From Lathyrus oleraceus (lineage: Eukaryota; Streptophyta; Magnoliopsida; Fabales; Fabaceae): a stretch of DNA of 64,000 nucleotides. Each line of letters begins with the position of its first letter. Positions within the stretch are counted from its first letter, which is position 1. Shown here piece by piece: positions 11,999-23,546 of the stretch. The notes beneath the pieces are model-generated. The model did no database searches. It was not told where the DNA came from and saw only the letters and a list, made by a program, of their open reading frames with translations. The translations under genes and the position numbers were made by a program. The stretch lies in NCBI RefSeq assembly GCF_024323335.1, contig NC_066581.1:433150136-433214135 (forward strand). Direction: 5' to 3'.

Positions 11999-13471
11999 TG
12001 AAATTCTAGTTATCAGACTTTAGATGTCACACGGGATGTTATGACATCCAATTCTGCACAGACAAGAATTATGCAGAACTTAAAAGTAAGTGCAGTAAAT
12101 AACACAAGTAATTGTTTACCCAGTTCAGTCCAACATGACCTACATCTGGGGGCTACCAAGCCAGGGAGGAAATCCACTATCAGTAGTATTAATTCAAAGC
12201 TAAACTCACCCGTTTACAACTTGTCACTTAATCCCTACCCAATGCAATTTCAATCTTACACTAAGATCAGAGTTCCTACTCACTCCCCCTTAATCACCTC
12301 AGTGATTACTACCTTTAATCAATATTAAAGACAACTTTGAAGCCACACTTCAAACAACTCTTGATTGTGCTTTACAGCTTTAATCAAGATACACATCACT
12401 CACGCTTAAAAGCTTTGAGCGACACAACACTTACAACTCAATGAACACCCTATGCCAAAGCAATCATCTACGTGATAATGGCTTGGCTTACAAGATATGT
12501 CTAATACAAGACTCACAAAAATACAGCAGTGAAGTATGATGGACACACTAAATCTTCACGCCTCAAAATCCCCAGTTCTGAATGAAGGAACGACTTCCTT
12601 TTATATTGCAGTACTTGGGCCTTTGCACTTGTATTCTCCTGAATTTAAGGTCACGCGAGTTCCCCTAAATTCCACATCTAGGTTACTAACAAATAGGCTA
12701 TTTGTTAGGTTCATTAAATGTAGCTTGGTTGTTGATTTCCTGGATTTTCTCTCAGTTGTTGAATCCCTGAAGAATAGCCTGAGAAAAAGCTGAAATAGAA
12801 AACTGAACAACCTACAATATAGCATATGCTGTCAGGAATGAATGTCACGACATTCAGCTTGACATCAAGGATCATATGCTAAGTCTGTTTTTCCAGAAAA
12901 CAGACTGTACAATTTTGCTGACCTGTACATGACCAAAATGACCATTCTACAGTAACAGCTTACATTAATAAATGTCAAAGTATCCAATTTGACATTTACA
13001 CATTTGGCCTAAAGTTAGTTCTGTTATCCTCTTGAAGAACAAACTAAGAAACATACTGAAGTGTACCAGGACACCACTCTGTCTATTGTTCAGTATATGC
13101 TGTCAATGATGAATGTCATAACATCCAGTTTGACATTCAGTCAGTAGGCCTTATGCCAGGTCTGGTATTTCCTTGATAACTAGACTGGAAATAAATACTA
13201 AGTTCTAACAGAACACAAGTTGTTCTATTCCTTAGTATCTGCTGACAGGAATGAATGTCACAACATCCAGTTTGACATTCAATAAATCTTGTATTAGCTA
13301 ATCCTGCAGTAACTACTCAAGTGTGTCATGACATCAGTCAAGACATCAGAGTACAGTTAGATATTCTAACCTACAATGCAGTCACACATACACACCATGT
13401 CATGACATCAGTCAAGACATTAGAATCCAGCTAGTGTTTTACCATATAATGCAGCCAATTAAACACCTACA
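11999..13471 (-). repeat. Copia A 5' LTR (1,473 bp)
   Basis: Nearly identical to 5095-6567, with only scattered substitutions and no indels seen. Flanked outside by ACTTT (13472-13476). Confidence 0.93.
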
Positions 13472-14478
13472 ACTTTCACATGTCCTTATGGTATTTCCGC
13501 ATACAAGAGAATGCCATTTAGGTTGTGCAACGCACCTGTCACATTTCAGAGGTGTATGACATCCATATTCGCGGACATACTGGAAAAACATATGGAAGTG
13601 TTTATGGATAACTTTTCTGTTTTCGGTTCTTCTTTTGATAAATGTTTGACTAACTTGTCTCTTGTGCTAGAAAGATGCCAGTAAATAAAGTTGATCCTAA
13701 ATTGGGAGAAGTGACATTTTATGGTACGTGAAGGGATCGTGTTTGGACACAAAATTTCCAACCGAGGCATAGAAGTAGACAAAGCAAAAGTGAAGGTGAT
13801 AGCTAATTTACCACCACCAGTGAATGAAAAAGGCAACAAAAGCTTCTTGGGACATGCAGGATTTTACCACAGGTTCATCAGGGACTTTTCTAAGATCGCC
13901 AAACCATTGACAAGCTTACTTGTGAGAGACACACCTTTTTTTTTTACAAAAAGTGAAGCGAAGCTTTTGAGATCCTGAAGAGGGAGTTGGTGTCTGTTCC
14001 TATAGTGATTGCCCCTGATTGGTCTCTCCCTTTTGAGATCATGTGTGATGCAAGTGGTAATGCAGTGGGGGCAGTGCTAGGACAACGAAAGGCGAAGCTC
14101 TTGCATGTGATTTATTATGCAATTCGTGTGTTGAATCCCGCCTAAATGAATTATGCAACCACTAAAAAAGAATTGTTTGTGTTTGTGTATGCGTTTGATA
14201 AATCCAGGTCTTACCTGTTAGGATCAAAGGTAATTGTTTATACTGACCATGCTGCTTTGAAATATCTTTTTTCAAAACAAGAATCTAAATCGAGGTTGCT
14301 GAGATGGATTCTACTTCTGCAAAAGTTTGATCTGGAAATCAGAGACAAAAAGGGGTGTCAAAATACTGTTGTTGATCACTTATCTCGAATGTCCCCGATA
14401 GAAGAAATAGAAGAAAAACACTCAATCAAGGATGAGTTCATCGAAGAAAGAATCCTAGCTGTCACTGGTGTTCCATAG
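13472..14478 (+). pseudogene. Gypsy reverse transcriptase, C-terminal half, and RNase H
   Basis: This continues the RT interrupted at 5094. The catalytic box reads VFMDNFSVFG, where the lineage normally has FMDD, so the second Asp is replaced by Asn. GHKISNRGIEVDKAKV and KSFLGHAGFYHRFIRDFSKIA follow in 13721-13978. RNase H is in 14146-14478 ([41 protein letters not shown]). Frameshifts or stops near 13680, 13720 and 13975, and a stop at 14143-14145, break the frame. Confidence 0.85.
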
Positions 14479-15575
14479 TTCGCAGATTGTGCAAATTATT
14501 TGGTAGGTAGACTAATACCTGATGATTTTGATTCTAACAAAAAGAAAAATCTTTTGCATAATTGCAAGTTTTATTTGTGGGATGACCCATTCTTGTACAA
14601 AAAAAAGGAATATATGGGTTAATTCGAAGGTGTGTTCCAGAGAAAGAACAGAGGGACGTCCTCAAAGCTTGTCATGACTCAGAATATGGAGGACACTTTA
14701 GTGGCGATAGAACCGCAACAAAAGTCCTCTAATATGGGTTGTACTGGCCTACAATGTTCAAAGATGCTCAAAGTATAGTAAAAGTTGTAGCATTACCCAC
14801 AAATAATGCTAAAGTGGTGGTCAATTTCCTAAAAAACTACATTTTCTCTAGGTTTGGGGTACCAAGAGCACTAATCAGTGACGAAGGTACTCATTTTATA
14901 AATAAGTTAATGTAGAATCTGTTAAGGAAATATAATGTCAAGCATAAAATTGTCACATTGTATCATCCTCAAACAATTGGACAGGTTGAAGTATTGAACC
15001 GGCAGATAAAGCAGATTCTAGAAAAGACTGTCAGTGCTTCTCGAAAGGATTGGTCGATCACGTTGGAGGATGCGTTGTAGGTGTATAAAATAGTGTTCAA
15101 ACCCCTAATAGGTATGTCCCCTATTCAATTGGTTTACGGTAAAGCATGTCATTTACCGCTCGAACTAGAGCACAGGGCATGCTGGGCCTCCAAATTCCTG
15201 AACTATGACCTTTCAAAAGATGGGGAATCCTAGATTCTTCAACTACATGAGCTAGAAGAGTTTAGAAATCAGTCTTATGAAAACTCAAAAGTATACAAAG
15301 AGCAAACAAAAAAATGGCATGACCAAAGAATTCAGAAGAAAGAATTTTGGGAAGGACAGTTGGTGTTGTTATTTAATTCTAGGTTGAAGTTATTCCCTGG
15401 AAAGTTGAGGTCGAGATGGTCGGGACCTTTTGTAATTCAGAAGGTATTCCCGCATGGAGTAATTGAGCTCGAAAATCCAGCGAAGGTGGACACTTTTAAA
15501 GTGAATGGGCAGAGAGTAAATCCATACCACCAAGGACAAGAGAGTGGACTGGTAGATAAGGTTCGTCTTACCTGA
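14479..15575 (+). pseudogene. Gypsy integrase, internally deleted
   Basis: The zinc-binding N-terminal region is recognisable (CKFYLWDDPFLYKK near 14565, then a CHDSEYGGHFSGDRT-like stretch near 14670-14715). At about 14775-14790 the sequence jumps to the middle of the core (VVNFLKNYIFSRFGVPRALISDEGTHF). The segment with the first catalytic Asp is therefore missing. The second Asp region and the C-terminal part ([40 protein letters not shown]) follow, the latter in an open frame 15360-15575. Stops at about 14910, 15078 and 15230 add to the damage. Confidence 0.8.
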
Positions 15576-16362
15576 TAAGATGGACGATCGTCGAGTCATG
15601 TGACGTTAAATGAAGCGCTTCGTGGGAGGCTCTTTCTAATTATTGTTTATCTTTGTTTATTATTTTAGGTTTGCATTGCCTTGTATAAAAGGGCGAAGGT
15701 ACTCACATAAATGCGGGAGTTGTACCGGGAGGAAAAACCGTATGTGAAAAGAAGAGAGAGAAAAATTTCTTGATGAGAAACCAGAAGCCTAACATGGCCC
15801 GTGTCAGGGCCATAATAAAGGGCTTCAAATTGAGAATAAAAGCATCCTGACACGGTCGCCCGTGTCAGGAGCACTGAAGAAAATGATGAAAAATCAACAT
15901 GGCAGAAGCCTGACATGGCCGTCCGTGTCAGGACCACTGAAGCTCATGCCTTGAGGTTTTGAGAGACAGAAGCCTGACACAGCCGCCTATGTCAGCTAAC
16001 ATGGGCCGTGTCAGGCATGCGGATTTGAAAAATGTTGGAAAAAGTTGTACTTTGTGTGGGCCTCACCCATCATTAAAACCCATTACCCATTCATTACACC
16101 CAATTAACCCTTCCCAAAAATCTGACGTGATTCACTTTCCACTCATTATCCCCCACTAATCTCATCTTTTCCCCCATCTTTCTCTCAAAAACCCTCACCT
16201 CCATTAAACCACAACATAAATCTTCCACCTTTACCACCACAACAAACCCAAATCACAAACTCCCTTCACGAATCCTTCTCCTTTTTCGCCCTCATCCCAA
16301 CCACAGTGTTTGTTTTCTCTAATTCCTATTTTGGATTTCTCGTCATTTTTTTAAGTACGAAA
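15576..16362 (+). other. Gypsy spacer between pol and third ORF
   Basis: No convincing gene. It contains four TGACA(C/T)GG...CCGTGTCA-type units (about 15785-16015) of the kind seen in the LTRs, followed by a C-rich, T-poor leader just before the ATG at 16363. Confidence 0.6.
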
Positions 16363-17700
16363 ATGCCCCCAAGAAGGATTGTGCGAGGGAAGCAACAAAT
16401 GGTCGAGCCTCAAGGCCACGGAAAACGAGCAGCCGAAATCCGAACCCACACAACATTGTCTTTGACAATCCGGAGCAGGAGCAACGGTACTCAGTTGATA
16501 GAAAGCGAAATCTCACCCTCACCAGGTATATGTGCAAATAAACCCTTCATGATTTAGGCTTAAAGATTGAAGATGACAGGATATTCCATGTGTTGGGTCT
16601 GTTCGAATTCATGAGTCTCGAAGCGCCGACCTATGAGTGCATCACGCTTGAATTTTTGAGCACACTTGAATTCCAATTGGAGAAGTGGTGGATTAACACG
16701 ACGAGGTACTACTATGATACTCTTTGATTCCTCCTTTTTAATAATTATCACGAGCTTTCGGTGGAGGAGTTGGCGGGTATTCTCTGACTCCCATTGTACG
16801 GACTGGGTGCGGTCCCTGATGGGTTTTCTCCATAAGATTTCTGGACTACTATTACTAGGAAAACTGATTACACCTCCAAGGGTGCAAAAGCATCCGGCAT
16901 CCAGAACTCGTGCTTCCGCTATGCTCAAAAAGGTATGGTGTATACTTTGTTTGGACGGGGTGAGAGCATGGGAGTGGCAACTCAGCGGAAATTGTTCTTC
17001 CTGTACTCGATGGCACTGAATCGGGCCATCAATGTTGTTGCCTTTGGAGTTGATTACTTAGGGAGAGTTGGTCGGGCGGACTCTGGTGGTATTTTTGTTG
17101 GGGCATGATTACCCAGATTGTTGAATATTTTGGTTGTCATGCAATTTTGCTTGAAGACACCCCAGTGGCAGGTAAGACAAAAATAGATATGGCAGGTCTC
17201 ATCCAACAAGGTATGATTTCTGTTGCACATAATTACTATCTTGTTTTGATTCATAAAATATTTGTCATTGCACTTCCTAATTAGAAAAGAGTAAGTATTG
17301 TTGATTATGCTAATTGGTTATATGTGAGTGTTGGCCCTGATATAGAGGAAGGCTACGATGCTGAAAATTTGGTTGTAGGTGAGAAGGTTGCAGGTGAACA
17401 GATAAATGAATATTAACAGCATCAGGAGTCATTTGTACCCCCGTCCCAAGAGCCATCCCATCAGGGCACCGGGTCATCATCCATGAATCACGGCCAATGG
17501 GCATGGGTACAAACTGAGCTCGGTGACCTTAGGACCGAGCAATCAAGACAAGGCATCGAGTAGGCTCGGCAATGGGCGATTTTGGATTAGATGAACCTGA
17601 TGATGCAATAGTGATGTTGGACTTTTCTCCCCAGCCTCCTCAATATGGCACTATGTGTCACCCTCCTTCTATCTTATTCCACAATATTAAGGATAATGTT
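16363..17700 (+). pseudogene. ATHILA ORF1/envelope-position ORF, decayed
   Basis: It begins MPPRRIVRGKQQMVEPQ. Its frame then shifts repeatedly, yet successive frames show an ordered protein: NIVFDNPEQEQRYS, KIEDDRIFHVLGLFEFM, then GRGESMGVATQRKLFFLYSM and NRAINVVAFGVDYLGRV near 16950-17070. This resembles the ATHILA-type protein that follows pol in Athila/Cyclops elements. Its role in those elements is not settled; an envelope-like role has been proposed from position. The end is placed before the purine-rich run at 17700-17735. Family assignment is by motif memory and moderate. Confidence 0.55.
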
Positions 17701-18165
17701 TAGTTCAAGTGTGTCTGGGGGGGAGGGGGAGGGGTATTTTTCTTTTTGTTTTATGTTTTTAATTTTAGTATTTCCCATTTTTGTTGTTTTACAATTGGTT
17801 TGTTTTTACTATTGGGTATCAATTGCTGCATGTATTTCAGGTTCTTGGTGTTATTGTGGCATTAGGTGATGACCATTAATGGTAGTGGATGAAATGATCA
17901 CTCCACTTACTATTGCTTGTTGTGAAGGATCTTCCCCAAAAGTTAATACTATTGAAGAAAAAATCAGACGCAACTTCTCAAGCTCGACTAACGTAGGTTC
18001 CTTGTTCATTCTGAGTTGAGTAAGAAGCCGCACCATACTAGAAGTACTGTGGACGATGTCAAGCTTTACCTAACATGGTGAGTGCATAAAAAGCCAAATA
18101 CATTTGTCATCATGAGCGATATTCAGGTATGTCTTTATCACTCTGACTTTGCGTAGGTTCTCTGG
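17701..18165 (+). other. Gypsy 3' internal region up to inversion breakpoint
   Basis: A purine-rich run (CTGGGGGGGAGGGGGAGGGG, about 17715-17735) resembles the internal polypurine tract after the Athila third ORF. T-rich sequence follows, then about 280 bp without recognisable content. No gene called. At about 18166 the sequence changes abruptly to B-family gag. Confidence 0.5.
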
Positions 18166-19536
18166 GATGAGCTTATTGGGTCACTTCAAACTTTTGAATG
18201 GGCTATCAATGATAGATCTAAAAAGAAGAACAAGTGCCTCCAATACTGAGGATGAAGAGGATCAATGTGACTTGGAGACTGATGAAGGAATCTCTAATTC
18301 CATTGTGCTTCTTGGGAGGTAATTCAATAAGGTGTTGAAGAAAATGGATAGGAAGTCAAGACCTGATGTCAAGAACATGTCATTCGACATCCGTAAGAAC
18401 AATGATTCTCATGGAAAAGCAAGAACAGAAGAACCGCCCAATCAAGAAAAGGTATTCAGTGTCATGAATGTGAGGGTTTTAGTCACATTATATTAGAATG
18501 TCCCACGTATCTCAAGAAACAAAAGAAGGGCTTGTTTAATGATTATGAATGTGAAACTAATGATAAAACTACTAAGCATGTTACAACTTTCACTGGTAGA
18601 TATGAATCTGATGAAGATTCTTATGATAAGGAAGTCTCTTATGAAGAATTGGCCGCTTCCTACAAAGAGCTTTGTGTCAGAAGTGAAGAGGCGTGCAAGA
18701 CAAGACAAGAGAAAAGGAGAATTATAGCTCAACTACAGGCTTGAAAAGAGAAACTTTTATCTACTGTCACTGATCTTAAAAATAAGGTAACTTTATTGTC
18801 TTCTAAACTTCAAAACATGACCAAATCCATAAGAATGTTGAACAATGGGTCTGATATGCTAGATGAAATTCTTCTAGCTGGAAAACATGATGGAAACTTA
18901 AAAGGTATAGGTTTTAATTACCAATATCAAAATAAACTAAGAAAAACCCATGTGACAAAATTTATTCCTCTAGAAAGGAAGTATGAGCCCATGATGTCCG
19001 GCCAAATGATACAACATCCTGCCAGACATCAGGAAACTCAAACTAAAGTCAAGTTTTTGCCTTGGAAATATCATTAATATGGTAAATATGGACATATAAA
19101 GCCTTTCTACTACAAACTATATGGTTATCCAAAATATCCAACATCTCCTAGGGATAATCATGAAGTGATTAAATCTAGAAAAGAGTGGAAACCTAAGGTT
19201 GTTCCACATGAAACTACTTGTTCTTCCATATGCCTAATGTCCAAGGAAGATGAAGTCAAGTTGTGGCACCAGAAGCTTGGACTTATGAATCTCAAAGGGA
19301 AATCTCTTGGTTACTCTAAAAACTGTAGAGCTCACAAGGTATTTAACTCCAGAACCAAGGGCATGATGGAATCCATTAATATTGTGGTTGATGATTCAAT
19401 TATTGTAAAAGGGATTGATGTCTATGAAGATGTTGGAACATCATCTCAGTGGACTGATGCTTCAGAAAATGTGGAAGATATTGAGTCAAACATTGAGCAA
19501 GCAAGGAATGAATCAAATGATTTTGCTGATATCTGA
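18166..19536 (+). pseudogene. B-family copy 1: gag and pol remnant, 5'-truncated
   Basis: Starts in the middle of gag (ELIGSLQTFEW), followed by a Ser/Glu-rich linker, a zinc knuckle (CHECEGFSHI-like, about 18460-18500), the coiled region MTKSIRMLNNGSDMLDEIL, and VKLWHQKLGLMNLKG from the GAG-pre-integrase domain. That is joined directly to SLGYSKNCRAHKVFNSR, which normally follows integrase. Integrase core, RT and RNase H are absent. The frame ends with a stop at 19534-19536. Several frameshifts and stops lie before 18532 and at 18742 and 19075. The junction is the same as in copy 2 (35262-37223). Confidence 0.82.
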
Positions 19537-20198
19537 GCTGTTTCTTTTTCTATTTGATTTTTTATGTTTATTGTGGGCTTTTGCCCTAAATATTACACCT
19601 CTGTGTGCCATGGTATGTACCTCTAATTCACATGTTTTGCTACTGTTTTGATCTATTGTTTTGTTGCCATTGATGAATGTCTTCTTGGTTTGTCATATTC
19701 TTGTTAAGAAGTGGGAGTAAATAATGTAGAGTTGTGTTAGTTGTGCTCTTGATTTATTTTATTCTCTATGTGAAGTTTGTTTCTTTGAGGGGGGTATGTT
19801 TCTTGTGTGACAAGGGGAGTTATTTTTGTGTTGCTGATCATGACATTCAGAGGGAGTTTGATCTGTTGTGTGCTTGTTGCGATGTTAGACAAAATGTCTT
19901 GACATTTTGTTTTAGAAAATTATGTTGATGCTTAGGCTGTTGTGTGCTTGATGTGATGTCAAACAAAATGTCTTGACATTTTGCTTGGAGTGTGAGAGTT
20001 TATTTCTCTCTGTGTATTTTATGTGAGGTTGGGTTTCTACTACTTATTTTTGTTGCATGTGCCTATGATATGTCTTGGTGTTATACCAAGTGTTTGGTTG
20101 TTTGGTTTTTGTGCTTATGATTATTGTTGTTGTTTTATCTTTTATCCATCTATATGATGCAAAGGTTATTTTAGCCAAAATTTGCCAAAGGGGGAGAT
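19537..20198 (+). other. B-family copy 1: 3' internal region and polypurine tract
   Basis: T-rich non-coding sequence with repeated ATGTC(A/T)..ACAAAATGTCTTGACATTTTG segments (about 19890-19985), an internal purine run (AAGAAGTGGGAGTAAA, about 19710) and the terminal tract CCAAAGGGGGAGAT at 20184-20198. No gene seen. Confidence 0.75.
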
Positions 20199-21370
20199 TG
20201 TTAGGTCCGTGCTTTTATGATTGCAACAATTTTGTTAAAACATGTATCGCAACAAGATGTTAAGCAAGATGCTATGACATGTTGATCAAACATCTTTGTA
20301 GGTTTTGTTTTACTTCATGGAAGAGTTGTTTTATTATGTGATATCTGAAGATTCTCTGAATATTCGACTATCATATCTGACTGTCCAAGAAGGTTTTTTT
20401 TAGGAACTCTTGTTTCGTTTCCAGTTGTGCACTTGTTTCATAAAAAGGAATGTTGAGACATTTTAAGGAAACATTAGATCATATTTGATTTGATTTTGCA
20501 GAAGATTGGGTAGACTGAATATCGAAACATTTAAGGAAACATTTGATTTGATTATGCAGAAGATTGTGCATACTAGATGTCGAAACATTTAAGGAAACAT
20601 TTGATTTGATTCTGCAGAAGATTGTGCAGAATGGATGTCAAAACATTTAAGGAGACATCAGATTTGATTATGCAGAATGGATGTCAAAACATTTAAGGAG
20701 ATATCATATTTCAGTTTATCAAATATTATGTAGAACAGATGTCAAAACATTTAAGGAGACATCACATTTGATTTGATTTATTTTGGATATGCTGATTTTT
20801 ATGCCTAAGCACATGCTTACCAAAGGCTATTTAAAGAGGACGTTACTAAACCTAATTGACAAAAGAGAGAGCTAAACTTGAGCATTGGAAAATTTAGGTT
20901 TTAGTTATTTTTGTTATTTGTGAGTCATTCTAGTGTCTCCTTGATACTTGAATTGACTGAGTTTATTGAGTTGTAATTGTGAATCACTCGTGAGATTTTA
21001 AGCAAGAGTGTATTTTGTGTCATTAGAAGTGTGTGTTCTATTCTTTGGGTTTTCAGTTGGTATCATTGTTGTGTGAATGAAGGAAAGTGAGGTGGGTCTC
21101 ATATCTAGGAGAGTCTTAGATAGAAATTCCAAGGGTATTGATTAGGTGAGAAGTTTGTAAAACCAGAGGTTGTTTAGAACTTAAAATTAATACTATTATA
21201 GTGTATTTCTTTCTTGACTTGGATGCCTCCAGATGTAGGTGAGGTTGCACCTTACTAGGTTAACAGTTGACCTGTGTATTTCTTTCTTTACTTCCTGCTT
21301 TTTAAATTATTATTGTTGTGTGAAGTCCAGATATTAGTGTTGTGACATCGCATACGACATCTGATATCTA
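20199..21370 (+). repeat. Left B LTR, main part (inverted relative to its 20-base edge at 405)
   Basis: Starts TGTTAGGTCCG after the polypurine tract and runs to GATATCTA at 21370. The missing 20 bases of its other edge are at 405-424. It contains about six tandem-like units sharing AACATTTAAGGA(A/G)ACAT (20455-20780, spacing roughly 45-60 bp), also present in the other two B LTRs. Confidence 0.85.
21366..21370. repeat. Gypsy target-site duplication, right copy (inverted)
   Basis: ATCTA here is the reverse complement of TAGAT at 420-424. It directly abuts the end of the inverted Gypsy LTR, with B LTR sequence beyond it, as expected if the Gypsy sits in the B LTR and this end was later inverted. 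Confidence 0.82.
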
Positions 21371-22736
21371 TAATCGGAAAAATAGCAAGTGTGTTATTTT
21401 CCCTTTTGTAGTAGTAAAGTGGAAAATCCCCGAATGTTGATCTCAAGGACTGCAAGTAAATATCGAGTTCAAATCATCGTTCAATTAAACAAAACTAGTG
21501 TCGGGAGCTTTAGAATCAGATTTATAAAAATAAACGCAAAAGAAATTAATATTGTAAATTAAGGGTTGCAAGGGAAGAGGAACAATGCCAGGGGAGGTGT
21601 ATAATTTGTCCCTGTAACAACTCTGAGTCAATATTGCATCAACAAATATCAATTACTATCTGTTCTCAAGGGTATTTTCTCCCAAGTCCTTGGTGAGAAA
21701 ACCTTTAATCATTCAACCCTAATTTCTATGTCCATAGGAAATTATCGGTGAAATTAAGTCTTATTATATCAAGAATGCTTTGATTCATACAGGGTATCCC
21801 AAGTTCTAGGTGCTATCTACTGCAGAGTAATCTTATGAAAACCTTACCAATGGCGGTCCAGCCTAATTGATAACCATACAACAAAAACTCGATTGGTCTA
21901 AAAGAGAAAGCATTAAACACATCAAAAGATTACCGTAAAAACAATATTATCAATGCAATCGTAAACTCAAAGTCATTACAGATCTAAATCAGGGACACCC
22001 CCTAGCATTGGGGGGTTTAGCTACTCATATTATTCAAAACTGATTCAAGATAAAAAAATACACATTACAAGTAATTGGATGACTTGTATCCTTAATTGCT
22101 TCCGCTCATGAAAATCTTCCGCTCTCTGAATTCCTTGATCTCTGTAATTCTTGATCGTCTGACAATTCTATGTGTTATGTGTTCTCTTCATTCCAAAGTA
22201 TCTTCTTCTCTCATAGAAACTCTCCTAAAATAGTGAAAAAATCCCTTGGGAAAGGCTGGAAATCCCCAAAACGTCCTTGTAACTCAAGCCCGGGCAAAAA
22301 GCCCAAAAATTGGAAGATTTTGCGCCTGGGATGCACGGCCTGTGTCAACTGACACGAGTGGCTGTGTCAGGCCCCTGTCTTGGATATTTCTTGTATTTAC
22401 TTTGCCTTCCTCCTGGCATGGCCCATGTTAGGAGACACGGGTGGTCGTGTCAGGCCTCCTGTACTGAAAAATCTCCTTTCCTCGAACTCCGAATCTTTCC
22501 ACTTTTTCGCATTGAGTCCGTTGGATCTTCTATGTGTACCTGGAGGGCATAACACAGAAAACCAAAGCATAAAATCCCGAAAACACAAAATAAAACTAAA
22601 AATTGATAAAATGCTTAAATAACTTACGGAAATGAAAACTAACTTAAAAGGTGCCATAATGTGCACATAGTGTTCCATAATCCTTGGTTTCTTGTCGAAT
22701 AAGTAATGAAAACAAAATTAAAATGGTGACCGGTCA
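21371..22736 (-). repeat. Gypsy 3' LTR, in inverted orientation (1,366 bp)
   Basis: The reverse complement aligns with 425-1869 along its whole length, from TGACCGGTCACC to CCGATTA. Shorter than the 5' LTR mainly because it has fewer TGACACGG repeats (22330-22460). Confidence 0.87.
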
Positions 22737-23423
22737 CAACCCCAAACTTAGCTTATTACGTGTCCTCAAGTAATGTTCTACACGACAAAGTGTGCACTTT
22801 CCAAAATTGAATTCTTACCACAATACTGCTGAGATCTTTCGCCAACGCATTCATTCTCCCTTTCATAGTCCCTGCTTTTCCTAATGAGTTTTCTACCACA
22901 CTTCCACATTTATGTACCGCTTCACCTGTCAGCTTATATCACACTCTCTCCAAGTATTTTTTGGTTAAAGTGTATAAACTCACATTTCAGAATATGCAAT
23001 ATCAACTCATAAATTTGAATAGTTTCTCCTTTCGTATCAACTACACACAACACACACTTTTTGAGATCTTTTGGGTTGTAACGGGGCTTGGGTTACGGTG
23101 GGGTAAATACAAACAAAAGTGAAAATAAGTGGTTTGGGTTTAGAGCCAATGTCATTATTTTTTCACTGTGTTTGTTCTACATCTCATTTCCAATTCTTTT
23201 CTTTTTCAGTTTGTATTGCTTCGTTCTCCTTTTTTCTTTGATTTTCTATTCTCTCTTTTTCTCAACTGAGTGTTTCTCATTCGGTGAGAGCTTTTCTCGT
23301 ACCATCGAAGATTTTTTTTCCTTTTTTTTTTTTTTTTTTCGATGGTCGTTTTTCTTATTATTCACTCATCTTACTTTCATATACTTATGGGGTTACCCCA
23401 AACTTAGAATTTTAGCACAGCTT
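22737..23423 (-). other. Gypsy internal region next to the 3' LTR, with polypurine tract
   Basis: On the minus strand the tract AAGTTTGGGGTTG lies directly before the LTR (22737-22749), typical of Athila/Cyclops elements. The rest is T/A-rich (a run of T at 23318-23340) and holds no recognisable gene. It ends at about 23423, where B-family gag-start sequence begins; this is the second inversion breakpoint. Confidence 0.7.
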
Positions 23424-23524
23424 TAAGATGTGTGGTCTGTTAATAAATCCTCCTTCCATGGTACCAGAAAGTATCTCCCTGGAGCTCACACAAAACAAAA
23501 TAGGGTGCCTACTCTGATGCCAAT
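23424..23524 (-). other. B-family copy 1: gag start and primer-binding site
   Basis: Matches 37190-37288 of copy 2: GGTCTGTTAA..., the gag ATG region (CCATGGTACCAG), 5' leader, and the primer site TGGCATCAGAG on the minus strand two bases before the LTR at 23525. Relative to copy 2, about 560 bp of gag between this piece and the one at 18166 is missing. Confidence 0.8.
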
Positions 23525-23546
23525 TGAAATTCTGGTACGCAAATAT
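23525..23546 (-). repeat. Middle B LTR, first 22 bases
   Basis: TGAAATTCTGGTACGCAAATAT, the outer edge of the B LTR, interrupted by Copia C after AATAT. The LTR continues at 33458. Confidence 0.88.

Larger units (their letters stand above)
5095..13471 (-). mobile_element. Copia A: SIRE/Maximus-type element, complete but with three nonsense codons
   Basis: This is a full-length minus-strand Copia element of 8,377 bp: two 1,473-bp LTRs, a Met-tRNA primer site, one 1,565-codon gag-pol frame, a polypurine tract and a perfect 5-bp TSD (ACTTT). The two LTRs are equal in length and I count roughly 14-15 substitutions (about 1%), so it is young. It lies in the Gypsy RT and is therefore younger than that element. 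Its gag resembles that of the B family, making A-like elements candidate helpers for B (inference). Confidence 0.92.
425..18165 (+). mobile_element. Athila/Cyclops-type Ty3/Gypsy element, main body (contains Copia A)
   Basis: Order along the plus strand: 5' LTR 425-1869, tRNA-Asp-type primer site, gag, protease, first half of RT, the Copia A insertion (5095-13471), second half of RT, RNase H, integrase, and an ATHILA-type third ORF. The 3' LTR is not in line. It lies inverted at 21371-22736, with its internal flank at 22737-23423. The TSD TAGAT is at 420-424 and, reverse-complemented, at 21366-21370, which ties the inverted LTR to this same insertion. Coding capacity is lost through several stops, frameshifts and an integrase deletion. 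Confidence 0.82.

Noticed and set aside
21371..23423. A second, independent minus-strand Gypsy insertion
   Set aside because: The bases outside the inverted LTR are the reverse complement of the left TSD of the plus-strand Gypsy and lie in the same B LTR at the same point, so one element plus an inversion is simpler.
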